This document shows positions 1-12,300 of a DNA stretch of 64,000 bases, piece by piece; positions within the stretch are counted from its first letter, which is position 1; each line of letters starts with the position of its first letter. The position numbers were made by a program, and so were the translations under genes. Origin of the DNA: Panopea generosa (Eukaryota > Mollusca > Bivalvia > Adapedonta > Hiatellidae); assembly GCA_029582155.1 (NCBI GenBank), contig CM055907.1, positions 29,032,432 through 29,096,431 on the forward strand, in the 5' to 3' direction. Below the pieces are notes generated by a model. The model worked only from the letters and a program-made list of their open reading frames with translations, did no database searches and was not told where the DNA came from.

Positions 1-299
1 GCAGAGCAAAAGAACCATAATTCTATCCAGAATTATGACAGAATTATCTTCCCTTTCATACCTGATTTTCAGATATATTTATATAATACAGTATTCACTA
101 GTATATAACCATAAAGTCTCGGGTATATTTCTAATGGGCCTAATTTGATTTGGCCTCCATCTTGACCTTTTGTTTTTTATCTGAATGAACCACTGTCAGG
201 AAGTTGGTTCTTTATGCAATATCAATGTTGATTTACCTCTATGGAACATGTCATGTCTTCATGAATTAAGTGTGCTCACATTGTGGTCCTGTGTTTCAG

Positions 300-388
300 G
301 CGTACCAAGCATATCACGATAGCAAAGGAAGATGAACTGTTGGAAGCTAGAAAGATGCAGGAGGCGCTGACAGACTTGAAACAGGAAG
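300..388 (+). CDS. MYO16: MYO16-like exon 1 of window (linker after ankyrin region)
   Basis: Acceptor TTTCAG ends at 299 and donor GTGTGT begins at 389. The exon starts with the last base of a codon and ends one base into the next. It encodes a charged, probably helical segment ([20 protein letters not shown], then EALTDLKQE). The segment has no own domain signature; it is assigned because its phase fits exon 2 and because MYO16 proteins have a charged linker between ankyrin repeats and motor. Confidence 0.65.
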
Positions 389-3300
389 GTGTGTGTACCT
401 GTAACTTTGCATGTATTACCGTACATAAATATTATATTTAAATTTTTAATCTAATTATACCTGCCAAAAGTATTTACTGCTGTAATATAGTAAACTTATA
501 TAAAGTTTCCTTCTAAAATGAGCGTCTTGCCTTGTTGAGTAACGTAGTGGCACTGTAAGGGTTTGTAGGTATATGATACCCTCATATACATAAAACTACA
601 TTTACTTCTGGATATGACTTGATTTCAGTGAAGGTAAATCAATTCAATGTACAATTGCTTCTTCCAAATCGATTTTAACTACATGTGTAACCTAAAAGCC
701 ATTATATTAATTATTAAATATTCAGTAACAGTTTTCCATGATTTCACTTAGTTCTCCATCTTTGAATAATACTGAAAGACCAAGTACATGAAATTGGGAG
801 TGGAGTGGACTTATCTCTTATTAATATTTATCAGAGTATTTGGTAGTTTGATGAGAAAACAGATAGAAGAGAGGTTATTCTTACGAAAAGCTGTCATATA
901 AACTCTGTGATGAAATAAACAACAAAAGTAGCATCCATATATACAAATATGAAACAAGGTTACTGTATATCAAGTTTACCTACATCTACTTACATTGTAG
1001 ATACTATCAAGCTTCAAATATTAATTTCAGAAAAGGAAGCACTTGTAACAACTGATGAAACTGATGGTGATGAAGATGATAATGACTATGTCTCCAGTGC
1101 TATATGGAAAGCAGGTGCACAAGAGCAGGTGTGTACAGTGTGATTCAGATTCTGAGTTTTTGTTCATAACCAAAGTCTCATTTGGAACATCTAAAATACA
1201 AACAGTGTGTTGGCATTGAATTTACAGTTATATGTAGCAGCCTGTCACTTAGGTAGTAATCATCACGTACCAATCAAAGTTCAGGTGACAGGTTGGAGCT
1301 AAGCTCAATCCATAAAATGTTTACATGAGAAGGTTATCCTTGTACTTGAGGAGGGATGGTACATGTACTTGTGGAGGGATGTACTTGTGGAGGGATGACA
1401 CATGAACTTGTGAAGGGTAAGTACATGTACTTGTGGAGAGATGGTACATGTACTTGTGGAGGGTAGGTACATGTACTTGTGGAAGGATGGTACATGTACT
1501 TGTGGAGGGTAGGTACATGTACTTGTGGAGGGATGGTACATGTACTTGTGGAGGGTAGGTACATGTACTTGTGGAGGGATGGTACATGTACTTGTGGAGA
1601 GTAGGTACATGTACTTGTGGAGGGATGGTATATGTACTTGTGGAGGGTAGGTACATGTACTTGTGGAGGGATGGTACATGTACTTGTGGAGGGTAGGTAC
1701 ATGTACTTGTGGAGGGATGCACATTTACTTGTGGAGGGATGTACATGTACTTATGGAGGGATGGTACATTTACTTGTGGAAGGAAGGTACATGTACTTGT
1801 GGAGGGATGGTACATGTACTTTTGGTGGATGGTACATGTACTTGTGGAGGGATGGTACATGTTCTTGTGGAGGGATGGTACATGTACTTGTGGAGGGATG
1901 GTACATGTACTTGTGGAGGGATGGTACTTGTACTTGTGGAGGGATGGTACATGTACTTGTGGAGGGTAGTTCATGTTCTTGTGGAGGGATGGTACATGTA
2001 CTTGTGGAGGGATGGTACATGTACTTGTGGAGGGTAGGTACATGTACTTGTGGAGGGTAGGTACACATACTTGTGGAGGGATGGTACATGTACTTTTGGT
2101 GGATGGTACATGTACTTGTGGAGGGATGGTACATGTTCTTGTGGAGGGATGGTACATGTACTTGTGGAGGGATGGTACATGTACTTGTGGAGGGATGTAC
2201 ATGTACTTGTGGAGGGATGGTACATGTACTTGTGGAGGGATGGTACATGTACTTGTGGAGGGATGGTACTTGTACTTGTGGAGGGATGGTACATGTACTT
2301 GTGGAGGGTAGTTCATGTTCTTGTGGAGGGATGGTACATGTACTTGTGGAGGGATGGTACATGTACTTGTGGAGGGTAGGTACATGTACTTGTGGAGGGT
2401 AGGTACACATACTTGTGGAGGGATGGTACATGTACTTTTGGTGGATGGTACATGTACTTGTGGAGGGATGGTACATGTTCTTGTGGAGGGATGGTACATG
2501 TACTTGTGGAGGGATGGTACATGTACTTGTGGAGGTTAGTTACATGTTTTTGTGGAGGGTAGGTATATGTACTTTTGGAGGGATGGTACATGTTCTTGTG
2601 GAGGGATGGTACATGTACTTGTGGAGGGATGGTACATGTACTTGTGGAGGGATGTTCATGTACTTGTGGAGGCATGTACATGTACTTTTACTTGTGGATG
2701 CATGTACATGTACTTGTGGAGGCATGTACATGTACTTGTGGAGGGATGGTACATGTACTTGTGGAGGGATGGTACATGTACTTGTGGAGGGATGGTACAT
2801 GTACTTGTGGAGGGTAGGTACATGTACTTGTGGAGGGATGGTACATGTACTTTTGGAGGGATGGTACATGTATTTGTGGAGGGTAGGTACATGTACTTGT
2901 GGAGGGATGTACATGTACTTGTGGAGGCATGTACATGTACTTGTACTTGTGGAGGGATGTACATGTACTTGTGGAGGCATGTACATGTACTTGTACTTGT
3001 GGAGGCATGTACATGTACTTGTGGAGGGATGGTACATGTACTTGTGGAGGCATGTACATGTACTTGTGGAGGGATGGTACATGTATTTGTGGAGGGATAG
3101 TACTTGTACTTGTGGAGGGATGTACATGTGGAGGCATGTACATGTACTTGTGGAGAGATGTACATGTTCTTGTGAAGAGATGGTACATGTACTTGCGGAG
3201 GGATGGTACATGTACATGTGGAGCGATGGTACATGTATGTGTTGAGGGATGGTACATGTACTTGTGGAGGGATGGTACATGTACTTGTGGAGGGATGGTA

Positions 3301-6300
3301 CATGTACTTGTGGAGGGATGGTACATGTACCTGTGGAGGGATGGTACATGTACTTGTATAAGCAAAACTAGACATTTCTCATGTGATCTTATAATCTCTT
3401 TCCAACAGGGTGAAATTGTTCCATGTATGGACAATGACAACCTTGTGTCCATGGCAACAGAAAAAGAGGATGAAATCCTGGCAGAAATACAGCGACGATA
3501 TGCAGCCAGTCAAATTTATGTAAGATTATATGTCTGTAAAGATATTGTTACTAATATAAGAAACAACTTCTTGTCATATGACTTGCCTTCCGCAATTTCT
3601 GTAGGATATCTGTAAAGATAATGTGTTACTAATATTAGAAACAACTTCTTGTCACATGACTTGTCTTCTGCTACTTCTGTAGGATATGGGTATAGATAAT
3701 GTGTTACTAATATTAAAAAACAACTGCTTGTCACATGACTTGTCTTCTGCTACTTCTGTAGGGTATCTGTAAAGATAATGTGTTACTAATATTAGAAACA
3801 ACTTCTTGTCACATGACTTGTCTTCTGTTACTTGTGTAGGATATCTGTAAAGATAATGTGTTACTAATATTAGAAATAACTGCTTGTCACATGACTCGTC
3901 TTCTGTTACTTGTGTAGGATATCTGTAAAGATAATGTGTTACTAATATTAGAAATAACTTCTTGTCACATGACTCGTCTTCTGTTACTTGTGTATGATAT
4001 CTGTAAAGATAATGTGTTACTAATATTAGAAATAACTGCTTGTCACATGACTTGTCTTCTGCTACTTGTGTAAGAGAGTTATTTCTTGCATACAGGATAA
4101 GGATATCTGCATTTGTGACCTTGAGTTGGTTCTGAAATCGTGGTAAACTCTAACACAGCTTCTCAGAGAATTGTAATACTTCTTTCTTCTTTGCGTATAT
4201 TCTTTTATTGATAGGGGAAAATATAGTTCAACTTTGAGTCATTCATTTAAAAAAAAAAATTGTTACATAAAAAAATAAGCTCATTAATCCTCAATATTAT
4301 TTTTAGTTAAACAACTTTTAATCCTATGTTTCAGACATACATTGGAGATGTTTTGATTGCTGTCAACCCATTTAAAGACCTTCACTGTTATGCCAGAGAT
4401 GTAAGTGGTAATACTTATTGTTGTTAACACACAGCTGAAGAGATTGTCAGGAAATTTACATTTTATCTCTGTTTCATTGCTAACTAATTCATTGTTTCGT
4501 CACTTAACATTTTACTTTTATCATTGTTAGCTCTACTGGCCAAAGGCCAGCAGGGCTTATGTCATGGTAAATTGTCAACCATCTGTTGTAATCCATCTGT
4601 TAACCTTTTTCTTGTAGGTGCGATAGCACCTTCATTTTTCATTGAATCTTTATTACGGTAAACTTGGTCAGCAGTTATATTACCATAAGATCTCGGATGT
4701 CATTCGATGACAAATGCCCCCACCACAGAGCTTATAAACACATTTCAAAAAACATTTTCTCTAAAAGTTCAAGGCCTAGATATTTTACATGTAGCATTGC
4801 ATTGAGGTTCTGTAAAAGATTTGTTGAAGTCGGGTTGCCGGGGTCAAATTTGGGGCCACCGCAGGTGTCACTGTTTTACATAGAGTTATATAGGTAAAAT
4901 GTTGTAGACGTGGTAGCACCTTCATTCTTCATTGAATCTTAACCAAACATGCATAGCAGTTATATAACCACACAATCTTGGACAAGTTCTTGAACTAGCA
5001 TGATTTTACCTTCAATACCCCTGCCACAGGGCTTATAAGCACATTTTAAGTAAAATTTAAAAAAACATTTTCTCTGACATTTTAAGACCTAGACCTTAGA
5101 TATTTTACATGTAGCATCTGTTGCAAGTAGAGAGGTCCTCTTGGGCCTCTTGTTGTCTATTGGTACAGTCATTTCACTTCAATTCCAAATCAACCTTTAT
5201 TTCATTGTTTTCCGTTGTGGTGGTTATTTCACTTCAATTTCCTTTTAATCTCTATTTCCTTATTTTTATTGATAACTTCACTTCAGTTTCCAATTTACCT
5301 CTTTTTCATTGTTTTCCAATTGGATTTCACAATCAATTTACATTTAACCTCTATTTTATTGTTTTCACTTTACATTTAACCTCTATTTTATTGTTTTCAC
5401 CTGACATTTAACCTCTATCATTGTTTTCACTTGGCATTTGACCTCTATCATTGTTTTCACTTGACATTAAACCTCTATCATTGTTTTTACTTTACATTTA
5501 ACCTCGATTTTATTGTTTTCACTTAACGTTTAACTTCTTTCATTGTTTTCACTTGACATTTAACCTCTATCATTGTTTTCACTTGACATTTAACCTCTTT
5601 CATTGTTTTCACTTGACATTTAACCTCTATCATTGTTTTCACTTGACATTTAACCTCCTTCATTGTTTTCACTTTATATTTAACCTCTATCATTGCTTTC
5701 ACTTTATATTTAACCTCTATCATTGCTTTCACTTTATATTTAACCTCTATCTTTGCTTTCACTTTATATTTAACCTCTATCACTGTTTGATTGTTTTCAC
5801 TTTACATTTAACCTCTATCATTGTTTTCACTTAACATTTAGCCTCTCTCATTGTTTTCACTTTACATTTAACCTCTTTCATTGTTTTCAATATACATTTA
5901 ACCTCTATCATTGATTTCACCTGTTTGGAAGTGAATTTGAATTGTTTCTTTATTATCAGACATGGATTTCCATATATTTTTCAGCAGAGCCTCGTTCCCT
6001 CGGGATGGAATTGTCTATCCAAACCTCCAACCAATGTAAGATTGTAACAGTATAAACTAACACTCTGTTTCAGATATCTACAAAATATCACTCAGCAGAA
6101 ACCATAGCTGGTCTCCCACCACATATCTATGGCAATTGCCAGATTTCATACCAGAGCATGCTACGTGACAGGAGGTCACAGTGTCATGTGATCTCTGGTG
6201 AGAGCGGTTCCGGCAAGACAGAGACATGTAAATATATTGTACAACATCTGCTTCGAGTGTCAGGAAGTGAAGAGACAAACTTAAACACCAAAATAAATCA

Positions 6301-9300
6301 GGTACAGTAAGGCAAACCAGTTTGTTTCAATATTTAGCCTAATTTTTATGTCATCAAGGGCTAACAGAATATCATTCAAACTAATCACATTTTCCTAGGA
6401 TCCTGAATGGTTAACCAGTGCTGAAGCACACCTTTTTCTGCAAGAAACTGATACCTTTTCCACTTGAATTAGTGGTGAGGGTATCATGGAGACTGGGCGG
6501 GGAATCAAACTTATGACTGCTGTATTGATAGTCAGACACACTACAGAGTGAGCTAACCTTGTCAGATAAATCTGTAAACACCAAAACAAATTGGGTATAA
6601 TAAGGCAAACCTAAATACTAAGAGAAATGGATTCAGACTTGTGAAGACTTAAATTGTATTTAAAAATCAGGCACAGTATTGCTTAGGAAAACCTGTAACA
6701 CAAAAATAAATAGGAATGAAGAGGTTAAATAAGTATCACATACATACTGCTTGACAACCTTCACCTTTCATTCGGACATTTCAAAAATGATCCTTATATA
6801 GGCATGACATATGGAAATATTAAATATTCCAATTTTAAAAGCCTTTAAACTATTGAATAATATAATTACAGGAATTACTATAGTTGCAAGATTTATGTTT
6901 GTCTTATCAATTATTATGCAATTGTTTGCTTTATTTCTTGACATTTGGGTCTATAAAGAAACTGTTAACTTCTGTTTGCATCAAAAAATCTGACTTTTGT
7001 AGAAATAAATAATTCTGACTTGTGTATAAAAAAATGACTTCGGTATGCATAAAATCTCTGAAAACTATCAACTTTTGTGTGCATAAATATATTCTACCTT
7101 TACTTCAAATGACCTTGACACTAGAAGGTTACTGCTGTTCATTTCAGGTGACCTGACACTAGAAGGTTACTGCTGTTTATTTCAGGTGACCATGACACTA
7201 GAAGGTTACTGCAGTTTATTTCAGGTGACCTTCACACTAGAAGGTTACTGCTATTTATTTCAGGTGACCTTCACACTAGAAGGTTACTGCTGTTTATTTC
7301 AGGTGACCTTCGCACTAGAAGGTTACTGCTGTTCATTTCAGGTGACCTGACACTAGAAGGTTACTGCTGTTCATTTCAGGTGACCTGACACTAGAAGGTT
7401 ACTGCTGTTTATTTCAGGTGACCTTGACACTAGAAGGTAACTGCTGTTTATTTAAGGTGACCTTCACACTAGAAGGTTACTGCTGTTTATTTCAGGTGAC
7501 CTTCACACTAGAAGGATACTGCTGTTTATTTCAGGTGAATCCTCTATTAGAAGCCTTTGGTAATGCGGCAACAGTCAGGAACAACAACTCTAGCAGGTTT
7601 GGAAAATACGTACAACTCAACTTTGCGGAGAATGGCAAGGTTGCAGGAGGTAATTTCATTTTATAGATTCATGAATATAATTAGAACTTTCTGCTTTTCA
7701 TTGAGTTCCATTAGATTGAACTCATCACATGATCTTTTTAATACATATTGAAATATATGTGTTAGATAATGGTGCACACGTGTCACTGGGCTTGTGTTTG
7801 CTGCTTCATCTCAATATTTACTGCAGCCATTGGGTTCTGATGGTGCAGTAGTAGTCTTGTATGTAGAAGGTTATGGATTCAATCCTTATGGCCTTATTGC
7901 ATTTTCACTTGATGCTTGGCATGTCTGCCATTTGTCATGTGTCAGTGTTATATTACACAAGTATGGAAGAACAGTATAATACAATAGCAGATGTCAATGA
8001 CATGTTTTCAAAAACTGCTGAAAATGCAATAAACAATATACTTCAGCCAATATCTCAGAGTACCTACTGGAGAAGTCACGTGTGGTGTGTCAAGGGAGTG
8101 GTGAGTGTAACTTCCATATCTTCTACTGGATGATGGCAGGGCTGTCGCACGAAGAAACACTTATATACAAACTACAGAATATGGAAAACTTCAGGTGAGG
8201 GTTTAAAAGGATTTTTTCAAATGTTCAACTATATATTTTATTAGTAGCTAAATCTCTATCTTCTTTCATCAATCCTTTTTTAAGGTTTTCTGAAATGACT
8301 TCTTCTATGAATCTACTGAACAAGTTTTATTTAAACTTGACTTTAAATATATTAAAGTAAAAAATGCATTTTACACTGTATGACATAGATATTCATAAAT
8401 ATGCTAGTGTTACCACAGTTATTCCCCTTTGACAAGTAGAATGTAGTTTAGAGTATCTATACATTTAGATATCATAATAAATATATCATATAGATATATC
8501 ATATAAAATATATATAAATATATCATATAAATATATCTTATGAACATATCTTATTAATATATTATATAAATATATCATATAAAAATATCATATAAAATAT
8601 ATAAAAATATTTCATTATAAATATATCATTTAAATATATTATATGAAACGAAGAAACACTTTTAAACAAACTACAGAATTTGGAAAATCTCAGGTGCCCC
8701 CCCCCCCTCCCCCCCACCCTCCATGTGTCTGGTTTCTGGCATATAATAATTGCAGTGTCTGTCTGTCTGTCCGTCTTTCTGATATTTCGTGTCCGGCCTG
8801 AAACTTTATGCATAGATTGATGTTATTAATACTTGCTACAAATGATCAACATAACATGATAACGTGTCTTGCATAAGACCCACACATGTATCTCATAGGT
8901 CAAGGTCACAATTTAACTTTGTTTGACGACACATTCAGTCTGGGATTTCGTGTCCGGTCTGTAACTTTGTCATGGAAAGATGGATTTGATAAATACTTCC
9001 TACAAAATTATCAACATAACATGACAATGTGTTGTGCATAACACCCAGACGCCCACTTCAAAGGTCAAGGTCACAATGTAACTTCATTGATGACACTTTC
9101 AGTCTATTTGAGATTTCGTGTCCGGTCTGTAACTTTGTCACCTATGGATAAATTTCAAATAATTTGGCTCATTTCATCAGCATAGCATAATGACATATCG
9201 CGTGTAAGACCCACACTCATACCTTAAAGGTCAAGGTCACACTTTGAGTTTTGTATGACAACACTTTTGTTTGAGATTTTGTGTCTGTCCTGTATGTTTG

Positions 9301-12300
9301 TCATGGAAAAACGGATTTCATGATCAACATAACATGATGACATGTTGTGCATAAAACCCAGACTTCCACTTCAAAGGTCTAGTCACATATTTCATAATAA
9401 ATATATCATATAAATATATCATAATAAATGGATCATAATAAGGATATCATATAAATATATCATAATAAATATATCATTTGAATATATTATAATAAATATA
9501 TCATATAAATATATCATAATAAATATATCATTTGAATATATTATAATAAATATATCATATAAGTATATCATAATAAATATATCACAAATATATCATAATA
9601 AATATATCATATAAATATATCATGATAAATATATCATATAGATATATCATAATAGATATATCATATAAATATATCATATAGATATATCATAATAAATATG
9701 TCATATAAATATATCATAATAAATATATCATATAAATATATCATTATAAATATATCATATAAATATATCATATAGATATATCATAATAAATATATCATAT
9801 AAATATATCATAATAAATATATCATATAAATATATCATATAGATATATCATAATAAGTAATATTCATGAAAAGTAATAAAATTGCATTTTTTTCTCTTTA
9901 AACCACTGCTTCAGTTTTCTCCTCCTTCTGTTAAGGATATGACACATGTTTTGTGTTGACATGATACAGTTTTGTATATGTTGTGTTGACATGACACATG
10001 TTTTGTATATACATGTATTATGTTGACATGACATATGTTTTGTATATATTGTGTTGACATGAAACATGTGTGGTATATATTCTGTTTACGTGACACATGT
10101 TTTGTATTGATTGTGTTCACATGACACATGTTTTGTATTAATTGTGTTCACATGACACATGCTTGGTATAAATTGTGTTCACATGACACATGTTTTGTAT
10201 TGATTGTGTTGACATGACACATGTTTGGTATATATTGTGTTGACATGACATATGTTTTGTATATTTTGTGTTGACATGACGCATGTTTGGTATATATTGT
10301 GTTGACATGGCACATGTTTGGTATTGATTATACTCACATGAAAAATGTTTTGTATATATTGTGTTGACATTACACATGTTTTGTATTGATTGTGTTGACA
10401 TGGAACGTATTTGTTATATATTTTATTGTGTTGACATGACACATGTTTAATATATAGTGTGTTTACATGACACATGTTTTGTATTAATTGTGTTGACATG
10501 ACACATCTTTGGTATATATTGTTATGACATGACACATGTTTTGTATTGATTGTGTTGACATGACACATTTTTTGTATATATTGGGTTGACATTACACATG
10601 TTTTGTATTGATTGTGTGGACATAACACATGTTTGGTATATATTGTGTTGACATGACACATGTTTGATATATAGTGTGTTGACATCACACATGTTTTGTA
10701 TTATTTGTGTTGACATGACACATGTTACGTATATGTTGTGTTGGCATGACACATGTTTTATATTGATTGTGTTGACATGACACACATTTGGTATATATTA
10801 TGTTGACATGACACATGTTTGGTATATAGTGTGTTGACGTGACACATGTTTTGCATTGATTGTGTTGACATGACTCATGTTTGGTTTATATTGTGTTGAC
10901 ATGACATGTGTGGTATATATTGTGTTGACATGAAAAATGTTTTTTGTTGACATGACACTTGTTTTGTGTGGACATGACACATGTTTTGTGTTGACATGAC
11001 ACAGTTTTGTATATATTGTGTTGACATGACACATGTTTTGTGTTTACATGACACATGTTTGGTATATATTGTGTTCACATGACACATGTTTTGTATTGAT
11101 TGTGTTGACATGAAACATCTTTGGTATATATTGTGTTGACATGACACATGTTTTGTATTGATTGTGTTGACATGACACATGTTTTGTATATATTGTGTTG
11201 ACTTTACACATGTTTGGTGTATAGTGTTCTGACATCACACATGTTTTGTATTATTTGTGTTGACATGACACATGTTTTATATTGATTGTGTTGACATGAG
11301 ACATGTTTGGTATATATTGTGTTGACATGACACATGTTTGATATATAGTGTGTTGACATGACACAGGTTTTGTATTGATTGTGTTGACATGACTCATGTT
11401 TGGTATATATTGTGTTGACATGACATGTTTGGTATTTATTGTGTTGACATGAAAAATGTTTTGTGTTGACATAAAACATGTTTTGTGTTGACATGAAACA
11501 TGTTTTTTGTTGACATGACACATGTTTTGTATATATTGTGTTGACATGACACATGTTTTGTGTTTTCATAACACATGTTTGGTATATATTGTGTTGACAT
11601 GACACATGTTTTGTATTGATTGTGTTGACATGACACATGTTTTGTATATATTGTGTTGCCATTACACATGTTTGGTATATAGTGTTCTGACATCACACAT
11701 GTTTTGTATTATTTGTGTTGACATGACACAGGTTTTATATTGATTGTGTTGACATGAGACATGTTTAGTATATATTGTGTTGACATGACACATGTTTGAT
11801 AAATAGTGTGTTGACATGACACATGTTTTGTATTGATTATGTTGACATGACTCATGTTTGGTATATATTGTGTTAACATGAAAAATGTTTTGTGTTGACA
11901 TAACACATGTTTTGTGTGGACATGACACAGTTTTGTATATATTGTGTTGACATGACACATGTTTTGTGTTTACATGACACATGTTTGGTATATATTGTGT
12001 TGACATGATACATGTTTTATATTGATTGTGTTGACATGACACATGATTGGTTTATATTGTGTTGACATGACACATGTTTGGTATATAGTGTGTTAACATG
12101 ACACATGTTTTGTATTGATTGTGTTGACATGACTCATGTTTGGTATATATTGTGTTGACATGACATATTTGGTATATATTGTGTTGACATGAAAAATGTT
12201 TTATGTTGACATAACACATGTTTTGTGTGGACATGACACATGTTTTATGTTGACATGACACAGTTTTGTATATATTGTGTTGACATGACACATGTTTTGT

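Noticed and set aside
1321..2499. 392-codon minus-strand frame (repeating [15 protein letters not shown])
   Set aside because: It is entirely the 23-bp minisatellite of intron 2; similar frames exist in other phases and on the other strand.
8101..8106. GTGAGT as the donor of exon 7
   Set aside because: The frame continues through it with the conserved NFHIFY segment to 8194, followed by a better-placed donor GTGAGG.
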